In this document: piece by piece, positions 8,224 through 17,600 of the stretch
How positions within the stretch are numbered: the first letter of the stretch is position 1
Layout of the letters: the number at the start of each line of letters is the position of its first letter
Assembly: GCF_028693135.1 (NCBI RefSeq)
Contig: NZ_JAQUVZ010000010.1
Location: 62,001 to 126,000 of the forward strand
DNA: 64,000 nt
Reading direction: 5' to 3'
Source: Methanosarcina sp.
GTDB lineage: Archaea; Halobacteriota; Methanosarcinia; Methanosarcinales; Methanosarcinaceae
Position numbers and translations under genes: made by a program
The notes under the pieces: model-generated
The model's input: the letters and a program-made list of their open reading frames with translations, nothing else
Databases searched by the model: none
Told to the model about the DNA's origin: nothing

Positions 8224-9551
8224 CAAATAATTCTACAGATCACTATTCCAAATTCCTTCTTATCTGGTTTGGACAATTCATCTCAATAATAGGTAGTGGT
8301 CTTACTATTTTTTCCTTAGGAGTATACGTATATCAACAAACAGGCACAGCTTCAAGCTATGTCTTTATACTCATGTGTGCTTTTTTGCCACCATTTTTAC
8401 TGAAACCCTATGGAGGTATACTGGCAGATAGTCATGATAGACGTTTAATGATGATTTTCGGGGATTTAGGATCAACTCTTGGGCTTCTTTTCATATTTAT
8501 TATGATGCTAAAAGGCAATATTGAACTCTGGCAAATTTACCTTGGGATTGCAATCAGTTCAATATTTTCAGCTTTTCAGGACCCAGCCTATAAGGCCCTG
8601 ATTACGGACCTTCTCCCTGAAAATCAATATGCTAAAGCAAGTGGATTGATGCAATTAGCAAGTTCAGCTCAATATTTAATTTCTCCTTTTTTAGCCGGAA
8701 TTATACTCACAATAATGGATATCAAATTTGTTTTTTTAATTGATGTTGCCACTTTTTTAATTGCCAGTTCCATTGTTATATGGATAAGAAATACCTTAGG
8801 CATAACACAAATTACGAAACCGGTACAAAACAACATGGCTGATCTTAAAGAAGGTATTCAGGAATTTTCGAAAAATAGAGGTGTGATTAATCTGGTTATT
8901 ACTACCATGTTCGTGCTCTTTTTTGTCGGATTGCTTCAATCTCTTATTATTCCGATGCTGCTGAATTTAACTACAGTAAAAGCAGCAGGAATCACTCAAT
9001 CGATCTGTGCATCAGGTATACTGATCGGAAGCCTGTTTATCGGGGTATTTGGCAACAAAAACAAATATGTAAAAACTTTATCGATCTCACTATTCATTTC
9101 AGGCATATTTTTTGCCAATCTTGGATTCTCAACAAATATAGCTTATGTCACTTTAGCAGGATTTCTATTCTTTGCCACCCTGCCTTTTATTAATACCTCT
9201 ATCGAAGTTTTAATCAGAAAGAATATCGACAACAGCAAGCAGGGACGTGTTTGGTCGATTATTTCAATGGTTACTTATCTCGGCTCCATCATAGCTTTTG
9301 CAGTCGCAGGTTTTTTAGCAGATAAAATATTCAATCCACTTTTAGAACCTGAGGGTTTATTGTCTGAAACAGCTGGTTCTATTATTGGAGTAGGAGAAAG
9401 CAGAGGAATTGCCTTAATGTTTATAATTTCCGGGTTAATGATTTCTATAATTGCTCTCTTGATCTGGAAAAATAGAAAGATAAAAGAATTAGAAAATATT
9501 GAAGGTCAGGGTAGTGAACTATCTCAAAACAAATATTATGTTGAAACGTAA
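8220..9551 (+). CDS. MFS transporter, multidrug/macrolide-efflux type
   Basis: A 443-residue permease with about twelve hydrophobic segments. The loop after the second helix has the MFS motif A variant GGILADSHDRRLMM. Its overall pattern (N-terminal WFGQFISIIGSGLTIFSLGV) is that of the efflux proteins annotated as macrolide or enterobactin exporters. The start codon overlaps the CPBP protease stop by four bases. The substrate cannot be told from the sequence; pairing with a CPBP protease suggests export of, or resistance to, a small compound or peptide. The gene is more AT-rich than its neighbours, in keeping with transfer. Confidence 0.85.
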   Translation: MTNNSTDHYSKFLLIWFGQFISIIGSGLTIFSLGVYVYQQTGTASSYVFILMCAFLPPFLLKPYGGILADSHDRRLMMIFGDLGSTLGLLFIFIMMLKGNIELWQIYLGIAISSIFSAFQDPAYKALITDLLPENQYAKASGLMQLASSAQYLISPFLAGIILTIMDIKFVFLIDVATFLIASSIVIWIRNTLGITQITKPVQNNMADLKEGIQEFSKNRGVINLVITTMFVLFFVGLLQSLIIPMLLNLTTVKAAGITQSICASGILIGSLFIGVFGNKNKYVKTLSISLFISGIFFANLGFSTNIAYVTLAGFLFFATLPFINTSIEVLIRKNIDNSKQGRVWSIISMVTYLGSIIAFAVAGFLADKIFNPLLEPEGLLSETAGSIIGVGESRGIALMFIISGLMISIIALLIWKNRKIKELENIEGQGSELSQNKYYVET

Positions 9552-9582
9552 ATTTAGAATTGTCAGGGTAACTGAATACGGT

Positions 9583-9613
9583 TATGGGAGTGATTATCAG
9601 CTGATCTGCATAA
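9583..9613 (+). repeat. Short copied piece of the CPBP gene at a duplication junction
   Basis: TATGGGAGTGATTATCAGCTG at this site repeats the CPBP coding sequence near 7973-7993 exactly for about 21 bases and then with small differences through CATAA. It is fused directly to the copied mre11 segment that begins at 9614, so it marks the junction of a rearrangement. Confidence 0.7.
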
Positions 9614-9786
9614 GACAGCATCGACCTGCATGTCAACCGCATCCTGAATGACTACCTCAAAAGCTTTAAAAAAGTCCTGCCTCCGTACCTCGTTGTGGTA
9701 CTGCCGGTATCCCAGGTGCGTGTCTGCTGTGTGGAGTATCCTTGTTTCCTGAACCATGAATATCAGTCTCTGGTTTTAACGGTATA
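9614..9786 (-). pseudogene. 173-bp copy of the mre11 5' end
   Basis: This stretch matches 6852-7024 with only three mismatches by my reading. It includes the start codon and about 48 codons of mre11 (MVQETRILHTADTHLGYRQY...) plus 29 bases of leader, in the same orientation. The frame then runs into unrelated sequence and stops. The copy and the original bracket the CPBP-MFS pair as direct repeats 2,762 bases apart. Confidence 0.9.
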
Positions 9787-9825
9787 GGGAGTTGTATATT
9801 TCACTGGCGAAGTGATATTTTGCCA

Positions 9826-9895
9826 AAAATAATAGCATGAAACTTCAAACTGTCTCGATTAAAATATCTGTGACAGACCTACAATGCTTTTTTAT
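9826..9895 (+). repeat. Dispersed ~65-bp repeat, copy 1
   Basis: ATAGCATGAAACTTCAAACTGTCT, a short gap, then AAAATAT..GTGACA and AATGCTTT resembles 12539-12605 closely in order and spacing. It lies upstream of the DUF4386 gene; the other copy is upstream of rubrerythrin. Either a decayed mobile fragment or a shared control region would explain it. Confidence 0.55.
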
Positions 9896-10239
9896 TGATT
9901 TCGGCTTTGCAAAAAATTTGCCCGGATTTTCACACCGAAATCTTAATATTGATACAGTAGCTATTTTTATAAAAAGTTGATAATTTCAATAAATAAATTA
10001 ATTTATTCATATAATACCAGGTCTGACCGGAATTAATATTTCCTCGTATAAAGCCACATCAAGCGACATGTTTTATAAAGAATCTAACAAAAAATTAATT
10101 CTGTTGGTCAACAACTCAAATGCACATTTCGAACCCTGGCACTTTTGTGCCACTATGCTATACTCTATGCTATACTGAAATTACCGTCGAGAAATATATT
10201 AATAAGGGATATAGTGAAACTTAATGTGGGGGGATTGAA

Positions 10240-10965
10240 CTGATAAACCGTATCGCTGATGTATCACTACGTAAAGCTGCAATAGTCGCAGGGGTTAGTT
10301 ATCTAATCATATTTGTACTCGGCATCTTTGCTAATTTTTTTATTCTCCAGGACCTTATTGTGCCGGAAGATGCTGCAGCAACCGTAAATAATATTATGGC
10401 TAATGAATTGCAATTTCGTCTTGGTATTCTGGGCTTTATTATCATGGTTATTTTTGATGTGGTGGTGGCCTGGGCACTTTATGTTTTACTCAAACCGGTA
10501 AACAGGAGTATTTCTTTGCTTGCTGCATGGTTCAGGCTGGTGAATGCAACTATTTTTGGAATAGCCTTGTATAATCTTTTTAGCGTTTTGCAACTTTTAG
10601 GTGGTGCTAACTACCTGAAAGTATTTGAAACAGGTCAGTTGCAAGCTCAGATGATGTTATTTCTCAATGCGTTTAACGCTACATGGCTAATTGGATTGAT
10701 ATTTTTCGGCATTCATTTGTTCATCCTTGGTTACTTAATTTTCAAGTCTGATTACATTCCGGGAATTCTTGGCTTCCTGCTGATAGTTGCATCTTTAGGC
10801 TATCTGATTGATAGTTTTGCAAATTTTCTTTTACCTAACTACACTGACTATGAAACAATCTTTATGCTGATTGTTGTCGTACCCGGAATTATTGGGGAAT
10901 TGTCATTTACCTTGTGGCTTTTATTGAAAGGAGCTAAAATACCCGAGGTGGCAGAACAAATATAA
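10240..10965 (+). CDS. DUF4386 family membrane protein, probable CTG start
   Basis: A 241-residue membrane protein (if started at CTG 10240) resembling the DUF4386 family, with about six hydrophobic helices. The family normally opens with a short segment and a first helix like the one here (RKAAIVAGVSYLIIFVLGIF). No ATG, GTG or TTG is in frame before that helix; the first, GTG at 10360, would delete it. A run of six G ends at 10233, six bases before CTG 10240, and an in-frame stop lies at 10222. So the start is either CTG or a lost ATG. No function is known to me. The gene sits in the accessory patch between two mre11 fragments. Confidence 0.65.
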   Translation: MINRIADVSLRKAAIVAGVSYLIIFVLGIFANFFILQDLIVPEDAAATVNNIMANELQFRLGILGFIIMVIFDVVVAWALYVLLKPVNRSISLLAAWFRLVNATIFGIALYNLFSVLQLLGGANYLKVFETGQLQAQMMLFLNAFNATWLIGLIFFGIHLFILGYLIFKSDYIPGILGFLLIVASLGYLIDSFANFLLPNYTDYETIFMLIVVVPGIIGELSFTLWLLLKGAKIPEVAEQI

Positions 10966-11524
10966 GTTACAGCCTAAGTTTTACGGTACCACTAATTGAT
11001 ACTTTTAAACATTCAAATATCAGGAAGTTGGTACTCCACCATTCATTATTTCACTTTTTCAATGTGTTTTAAGAATTTTATCACTTTCATTTTTTTGCTG
11101 CTGATCCTGTCCCCTCATATACATATCAAAACCGGAACACTTCGGACAGGAACACCGGAACTCCAAACCCCGAATAATCGTAAAGAGGAATCTTTGACTT
11201 AGGGACGCTGTCGATACCGTAGATAGCAGTATCCTCTACCATCCGGGGAGTTTTCTCGAGCCTTTCCGCAAGCTCCATTTCCTCACAGAGGTCCAGCCAC
11301 TGGGAATTTTGCTTGCTCTCGTGGTTCTTCCACAAAAACAAGTCTCAGCCGAATAAGTGAATTTAACACCCCTACGCTAGAAATTTGGTTCATTCGCATA
11401 AATTTGGAATAAAACTCAAAGATAAATTTTCGGTGATCCGTCGTAAATCGAGAGTATTATCCCAGGGAAAACTGAGTGGCATCTTTGGTCGTTCTTGTCA
11501 CGCGCATCGGCGCGGCTGGAACCT
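10966..11524. other. Intergenic stretch holding the second mre11 fragment
   Basis: There is no intact gene. Apart from the mre11 fragment at 11155-11325, the sequence is AT-rich with no recognisable RNA gene. A GC-rich pocket, CGCGCATCGGCGCGGCTGG, occurs at about 11501-11519 just before a small open frame. Confidence 0.4.
11155..11325 (-). pseudogene. 171-bp diverged fragment of mre11 (codons ~88-144)
   Basis: This corresponds to 6563-6733 of mre11, on the same strand, at roughly 91 percent identity by eye. It encodes NHESKQNSQWLDLCEEMELA and continues through IYGIDSVPKSKIPLYDYSGF without a stop, but it has no beginning or end of its own. It is older than the 9614-9786 copy and covers a different, non-overlapping part of the gene. 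Confidence 0.85.
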
Positions 11525-11689
11525 ATGAACTTCGAGGAAATAAGAAAAAAACCATCTAAACCGGAAAATCGAGTATCAAATTCTCAACTTTTTAATAGTG
11601 GCAATCAAAAAATATCGCAAGATCTAAAAAAAATGAACATATTGAAAAAGCATAAAGTTGCATATCGTCATTTAATGGTGTCAAAATGA
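11525..11689 (+). CDS. Short hypothetical ORF upstream of the EEP-family gene
   Basis: A 54-residue basic, Lys/Asn-rich frame (MNFEEIRKKPSKPENRV...) ends in an ATGA overlap with the EEP-family gene, which is a hint of translational coupling. There is no recognisable domain and no clear ribosome site, so it may be chance. An in-frame GTG at 11495 would extend it. Confidence 0.2.
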   Translation: MNFEEIRKKPSKPENRVSNSQLFNSGNQKISQDLKKMNILKKHKVAYRHLMVSK

Positions 11690-12390
11690 GAATTGTAACC
11701 TGGAATTGTAATATGGCCTTCAGGAAAAAGTATGAGAAAATTCTTCCATATAATCCAGATTTACTGATTGTTCCAGAATGCGAACATCCAGGTAAATTTA
11801 CTGATGACTTTTATTCTAATGTTTTGTGGATAGGGAGTAATACAAACAAAGGCTTAGGAGTTTTCAGTTTCAACGACATCGAAATTTCTTTACATGAATC
11901 ATATTGTGAAGAATATAAATATGTTCTCCCGATTAAAATGACTAATCCGACAGGCACAAACCTTATCGCAATATGGTCACAGAATAATAAAGAAGATCCT
12001 AAAAGAAGGTATATAGGAGAGGTTTGGAAATCGTTGAATTATTATAAAGATATGCTCAAATCTCCAATAATTATTGCAGGAGACTTCAACTGGAACGTCA
12101 TATGGGATAGAAAACCTGATTATCCTCTTTACGGAACACTCACCAATGTAATTTACTTTCTAAAACAACTTGAGATACATAGCGCATACCATAGATCTGC
12201 AAATGTAAGTTTTGGTCATGAGAAAGAACCAACCTTATTCTTCAGGAAAAATAGAAAGACCCCTTATCATATTGATTATATATTTGCATCAACGGATTTC
12301 ATAGATCGGATTAAGACTTTTTCTATTGGTAAATATGAGGATTGGATTTCGCTGAGTGATCACATGCCTTTAATGGCGGAATTCGAGTAA
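11686..12390 (+). CDS. Endonuclease/exonuclease/phosphatase (EEP) superfamily protein
   Basis: A 234-residue protein of the EEP (exonuclease III / DNase I / inositol phosphatase) fold. Motifs in order are TWNCNMAF (N7), LLIVPECE (metal-binding Glu), IIAGDFNWN (catalytic Asp/Asn) and LSDHMPL (catalytic Asp/His near the C-terminus). The DNA is AT-rich and the gene stands alone in the accessory patch. The substrate (DNA, phospholipid or nucleotide) cannot be assigned. The ATG overlaps the stop of a short upstream frame. Confidence 0.8.
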   Translation: MRIVTWNCNMAFRKKYEKILPYNPDLLIVPECEHPGKFTDDFYSNVLWIGSNTNKGLGVFSFNDIEISLHESYCEEYKYVLPIKMTNPTGTNLIAIWSQNNKEDPKRRYIGEVWKSLNYYKDMLKSPIIIAGDFNWNVIWDRKPDYPLYGTLTNVIYFLKQLEIHSAYHRSANVSFGHEKEPTLFFRKNRKTPYHIDYIFASTDFIDRIKTFSIGKYEDWISLSDHMPLMAEFE

Positions 12391-12538
12391 TTCATTAGCT
12401 TTTTCGAGTCGTCAATTTTGAACAAATGAATATCCTCACCCAACGCCAACTGAATACAAATTTTCAACAGATTAAAAAGACTTTTATTCTCTAAACTCAA
12501 ATAAAAAGTGAACTCGGACTTACACAGTTAAACCGAAA

Positions 12539-12605
12539 AATAGCATGAAACCTCAAGCTGTCTAAAATATAAAATTTGTGACAAGCTTGCTAATGCTTTA
12601 TTTTA
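12539..12605 (+). repeat. Dispersed ~65-bp repeat, copy 2
   Basis: AAATAGCATGAAACCTCAAGCTGTCT, then AAAATATAAAATTTGTGACA and AATGCTTTATTTTA, matches the element at 9826-9895. This copy lies 65-130 bases upstream of the rubrerythrin start, in what should be its promoter region. Confidence 0.55.
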
Positions 12606-12669
12606 CTCTTCAAGTACGTAAGTCCTGAAGTTACAAAATATCGAATTTTGTTGAAAAGGGGTTATTTAA

Positions 12670-13218
12670 ATGAAAAAAATGACAGAACAGCATCTTATCA
12701 ATGCATTTGGTGGGGAAAGCCAGGCACACATGAGATACTTGCACTTTGGGAACCAGGCTGAAAAAGAAAAATTCACCAACGTAGCCCGCTTATTCCGTGC
12801 AATCTCCCATGCTGAATATGTACATGCAGGCGACCATTACAAAGCCTTAAAACACCTCAACGGGGGCTTTGTCGCAAACAGCATGGCAGCTTTTGGTCCC
12901 GGTGACACCCTGAAAAACCTTCAACTTGCAATCGACGGTGAGACATTTGAAATTGAGGAAATGTATCCCGTATACATAGAAGTAGCAAAATTCCAGGGAG
13001 AAAAAATCGCACAGAGAAGTTTTGAATGGTCCTATGCTACTGAAAAACTGCATAAACAGCTTTTTGAAAAAGCATTCGATGCGGTTAATGCAGGAAAAGA
13101 TGTTGAACTCGGGCCTGTCCATGTTTGCGAAGTATGCGGATATACTCTCGAAGGAGAAGCACCAGATAGATGTCCGGTATGTGGGGCAGTAAAAGAGAAG
13201 TTTACAGCTTTTAGATAA
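12670..13218 (+). CDS. rbr: Rubrerythrin
   Basis: Rubrerythrin, 182 residues, is a cytoplasmic di-iron peroxidase that helps anaerobes remove hydrogen peroxide. The N-terminal four-helix ferritin-like domain carries the iron-binding Glu/His residues (GGESQAHMRY, SHAEYVHAGDHY and later AYATEKLHKQ-like segment). The C-terminal rubredoxin domain has CEVCGYTLEGEAPDRCPVCG, two CxxC knuckles. The start ATG follows GGGGTTATTTAA. It is a single-gene unit. The promoter region contains the dispersed repeat at 12539-12605. Confidence 0.95.
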   Translation: MKKMTEQHLINAFGGESQAHMRYLHFGNQAEKEKFTNVARLFRAISHAEYVHAGDHYKALKHLNGGFVANSMAAFGPGDTLKNLQLAIDGETFEIEEMYPVYIEVAKFQGEKIAQRSFEWSYATEKLHKQLFEKAFDAVNAGKDVELGPVHVCEVCGYTLEGEAPDRCPVCGAVKEKFTAFR

Positions 13219-13323
13219 TTTTCAAAAGGCGAGCTTATCCTAACTCAATGTTTACTTTTTTGAATTTCGGATTTTTAGAATATATATAGGATAAGCCCAA
13301 AAATAAGTTTTCAGGCAGGATTT

Positions 13324-13926
13324 TCACCTGCGGAACAGGGCAAAAGCCAATGCAAGAACTGAAATCGCGCTGAGGAGTGTAAAGGCTGGCGTGGATGCGG
13401 ATGTGGAAGAAGGTTCTGTTTCTGAAACTGGATGGTTTTCAGAAGTTGGGATTTTGCCTTCGTAGTATTCTTTAGAAATAGTACAGTAAACGACGGTGAA
13501 TTCTCCATTTACCAATGTTTTCCCACCAGCACCTAACTCATCTACTTGATATACAAAATCAATAGGTATGCTTCCACCCGCCCAATTTTCAGTTGGCTTT
13601 ACTGTCCACTCAAAAACTTCCGTTGAATTCTCTTCCATAATTTTTCCATAATATTCTTCTATTTTCGAGGTTGGTCCATCTATTATAACAAAGTTATTTT
13701 TTCCAAGTTCACTTAGTTTGACAGAAACATAACACTTTTGATGCACAGTAAAGTCAAACCTAACCTTGAAAGGTTCTCCAATTTTCAAAACAGGCTTTGC
13801 AATCTCTTTTCCTGGAAGGATCTTGTCATTGTAATATACATCGATGGAACCGTATGGAGAACTTGCTGAAGCAATATTAGTTAACAAAATAAATATGGTT
13901 CCAATCACAAGAATTTTGAGTTTCAT
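13324..13926 (-). CDS. Secreted, C-terminally anchored protein, 'sarcinarray'-like (copy 2)
   Basis: A 200-residue surface protein. It has a signal peptide (about 1-22, cut after ASA), a beta-rich middle with a conserved opening YGSIDVYYNDKILPGKEI, and a C-terminal stalk rich in Ser/Thr/Pro (SETEPSSTSAST), then PAFTLLSAISVLALAFALFRR. That PxF-helix-Arg end is the layout of archaeosortase (PGF-CTERM-like) substrates. It is a close paralogue of the 14049-14651 gene. I believe these belong to the Methanosarcina family called sarcinarray (MAST domain), but this is recognition by memory. It is the last gene of a leftward three-gene operon. Confidence 0.65.
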   Translation of the reverse strand: MKLKILVIGTIFILLTNIASASSPYGSIDVYYNDKILPGKEIAKPVLKIGEPFKVRFDFTVHQKCYVSVKLSELGKNNFVIIDGPTSKIEEYYGKIMEENSTEVFEWTVKPTENWAGGSIPIDFVYQVDELGAGGKTLVNGEFTVVYCTISKEYYEGKIPTSENHPVSETEPSSTSASTPAFTLLSAISVLALAFALFRR

Positions 13927-14048
13927 GTTAATTCACCAAACTGTCAGCAAGAGTTTCATTTAACTCCAATTTTAACATATGTGTCGACCCTGTTCAAAAT
14001 AACTTGAGTTAATCGAGTTAAAATAAATTAAATCTCCCATCACAGCAT

Positions 14049-14651
14049 TTACTGGCGGGAGAATCTGAGGAATACAAGTACAAGTGCCGAAATGGCGGTT
14101 ACTAAACTGAAAGCTGGCGTGGATGCGGATTTTGAGGACGGCTCGGTTTCTGAAACTGGATGATCCTCAGAAGTGGGAATTTCGCCTTTGTAATGTTCGT
14201 TAGAGATGGTGCAGTAGGCGACTGTGAATTCTCCTTTTACAGCAGGTTCATCTTCACCTTCCTCATGTATTTGATACCAAAAGTTTACGGGCATAGACCA
14301 GCCTTCCCATCCTTCATTTGCCCTCAAAATCCACTCAAACGTATATACTCCTGGATCTAACGATTCAAAATGTTTTTTCTCACTAAATTTAGAGGGTCCC
14401 TCGATGACTTCATAAGGGAATTCAGACCCGATACTATCTACTTCAATGAATAATCTTGACGTTTGATTTAAAGTCATAACAATTTTGATCTTGAAAGGTT
14501 CACCAATATTTAAAAGAGGTTTTGCAACTTCCTCTCCAGGTAATAGTTTTTCGTTGTAGTAAACATCCATAGAACCATAAGGAGAGGAAGCAGAAACAGT
14601 ATTAATTAGAAACATTACAAAAAATCCAAAAATAATGACTTTCGATTTCAT
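14049..14651 (-). CDS. Secreted, C-terminally anchored protein, 'sarcinarray'-like (copy 1)
   Basis: A 200-residue paralogue of the 13324-13926 protein with the same parts: signal peptide ending SASS, YGSMDVYYNEKLLPGEEVAKP, a beta-rich domain, and a Ser/Thr-rich stalk followed by PAFSLVTAISALVLVFLRFSRQ. Its ATG overlaps the stop of the large upstream gene by four bases (ATGA), so the small protein is translated with it and probably acts with it on the cell surface. The last ten residues differ from the paralogue although the stalk sequence is nearly the same. Confidence 0.65.
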   Translation of the reverse strand: MKSKVIIFGFFVMFLINTVSASSPYGSMDVYYNEKLLPGEEVAKPLLNIGEPFKIKIVMTLNQTSRLFIEVDSIGSEFPYEVIEGPSKFSEKKHFESLDPGVYTFEWILRANEGWEGWSMPVNFWYQIHEEGEDEPAVKGEFTVAYCTISNEHYKGEIPTSEDHPVSETEPSSKSASTPAFSLVTAISALVLVFLRFSRQ

Positions 14652-17600
14652 TTATTTCCTCCAGATATCGACAAAAGATAATCATACCCAACTGATTCTT
14701 CAGTACTTTTCCCCACTTTATCTCCTACACCTTTTGGGCTAGGACCCACGATTGTAGCTGCATACCCGTCAAACTCAAACATTATTGGTGCATTTTCACC
14801 AATATATTCACCATTATGAACGATTGCTTCATCTGTTCGAACATATTTCTGACCCTTATGTCCAAAATAAGGTTTAGGAATCACTTCATTATCATTATCA
14901 ATAACAGTAAATTCTTCATACTCTCCAATTACCTCATAAGTCCACACATTAACCGTAAAAACCCAGTGTGGGGGCAGTACAGGCAACCCGCAAGGAACAG
15001 CTGCCATAGTCCTGTCCAGCCTTTTTGTGACCTTGTCTGCGATCTCCCCAGAATACCTATCCACAGTTTCATTTGCCATGTTTTTCAGCTCACCGTCAAT
15101 TTGCCCAAAAAGAACGTCAATAGCCTCACCTTTACTTGCTGTAACGGCGCATATTCCGTTTGAAACGCCGATTCTAACATCCGTATCGACCCTGTTCAAA
15201 GTAGCTTCCAGTTCATCAGGTTCAACCGAAGGATTTGAGTTTCTGATTTCAGTTATTACGGCGGTGGCAAGTCCGGCTGCGAGCTGGTCTGTGGTGGATT
15301 TTTCAATTATTTCTTCATCGGAGAGGCTGTTAAGAGAACTAACTGTGACTACACGGACGCGGTCTTCCTCGATCCAGCCGGAAACAACAGGATTTGAACT
15401 TACTTCAGAGGCTACCTCTTCAGTTATCTGAAGCCTCATTTCCCGGGCATACACCAGTTTCAGGTTGTAGACTTCGGTGTTAAGGTGAGCTGTGTCTAAG
15501 GAAATTCCCTGTTCACTGAGGTTCTGCTCCATAAGGTTAACTTCTGTGTTCAGGGTGGAAATGCTCTGGCTGATCTGCTGTGCGGTTTCGGTTTTTACGT
15601 ATTCGCCGCTTGAGGATATGGCATCTGCAATTTCTTCAGAGATGCCGGTTGTGAAAACGCAGGTGTTCCGGACGCCGAGAGGATAAATGGCTCTACCCCT
15701 TGAATCTGTCAGTTCGTATTCTCCCCTTAAGTCGAAGTCCGGGTCGTGGTAGAGGTAGTTCGGCTTCTGGTCAACGATTAGGGTCAGGTTTTCGGTCCAG
15801 TTGTATTTGCTTTCGGGCTGGCCTGTGACTTTCATTGTGGAGATAATGCCCATTTCCTGCCCAAGGGCAGAGGCAGCCATATCCATTGCAGGGTTATCAA
15901 AAAGGGTCATTGGGCCGGAAGTTACGCTGTCAAACGCGCCGGTACTTAGGCCTTTTTCCTCAAGGGCATCGAGGATGTAGGAGTTAAGGTCGGAATCCAG
16001 TTTTTTGTTCTTCTGCTCGATGTCGTCCAGCAACCTGTTGTAGGCTTCGTTTCTTGCAATGTAGCGGGCGGAGTCGCTGGATGCGTACAGATCTCCGGCT
16101 GGGGTTAGGTGCTGCTCTTTATTTACGTAGGCTTCCCGGCTTGCTTCGAGGTCAAAAATTAGTTTTTCGGCAGTCTCTACCTGAAGGTCTGTAGGGTCCT
16201 GACCAGGGGAGTCAAGAAGAGAGTAGCTGAAGGTAGGGTTATCACTTTCAATAGCGTCAAGCATTGCCAGCACCTCATCAGCCATCACCCTGTGCAGCCA
16301 GGGTGGGATATCGCAGTTGACGGCGCGCTGTGCAAGATACATCCCGTCAGGGTAAGTCCAGAAGGTGCTTTCTAGCGTCCTGATATTCACATAAGCATCC
16401 CTGTATTTGTCTGCGGCGTCGGAACAACAGGGGTCAAACCTCTCTGCGCCAGCAGTATACAGGGTTGTTTTCCTGTATTCCCTTTCTGTCGGGTCGGTAT
16501 AGGTTGATATGCCCGTATAACCGCCTGTGGGAGGGCGCTGGTGGTAAATTATCGTAAAATTTTCGGATTCGGTTTCAGTGTGGGAAAGGGATTCAGAGTC
16601 TGTTTTGCTTACAAATTCCAAATCCGAGCCACTTGATGTAGCATAAGTTGTTTCTATGGACGTGCTGCCGTCCTCATTATGGCTGATAGTCTTCCAGGCA
16701 TACGTGTATGTATAGTCATAATTAATTTTCCACGTTGTCCTGATGTTATAATATATATCATACCGGATGCCCCAATCAAAAATATGGTCCTCACTGCTGA
16801 GATAGCCATCGTCAGTCCTGTACTCGGCAACAAGCACGTCATTACCCCTGTACTCGTAATGGGGCTCTACTCTTACGTCGGTTATTTCCACGGAACTCAA
16901 TCTAACAGAGGCGTCCGTAATATACCAGCTTTTCAGCTTCCCTCTTGGAGGATCTATTTCAGGGTCCATAGTCTCCGAATAGGAGTTTGTAACAGGGTTA
17001 CTCCAGGAGTAAGAGGGCACACGTGACCCCACATGCGTACCCGACGCAAGATAGTCAGAGTCCCAGCTAACGGTATGCCCACTGTATGAAACCGAATCCC
17101 GGTCAAAATCCGCTGAAATTGCTGAAGCCAGAGGGTCAGGAGAGTTGAGACCGTCCCTTAGAATCTGCCCCTGAACCGGAGCTGTGTAAACGCTATCTGC
17201 AACATCATGGATAAGGTCAGGGGTTTCCTCTTCCCACACATGGTCATTGAAGACCCAGCCGTCGAGGACTCCTTCTGTGTAGTCCGAGGCTGAGACTGTT
17301 ATTTTCGAATATTCGGAAAGCTCGTCATAGGAAGTGTTTACTTCCGCAAGGGATTCCTCTATACCCTCCTCAACATCCAGGGAAAAAGACCTGTTTTCTG
17401 CAAGGGAAGCGTAGGTAGTCGTAAGGTTTACGCCCTCATCCGCTTCATAGAAGGTTCCTGAAGAATTCAAACCGGTTGAGTTCAGCAGGCTTGAGCTGGT
17501 TTTTGCACTGCTGGCAGCGCGGACGTCTTCATACAGGACTTTTCCGTTGTAATAAGTGGTGTATGTAAGAGCCAGGGGGTCAACCGAGTCAAAAACCTTT

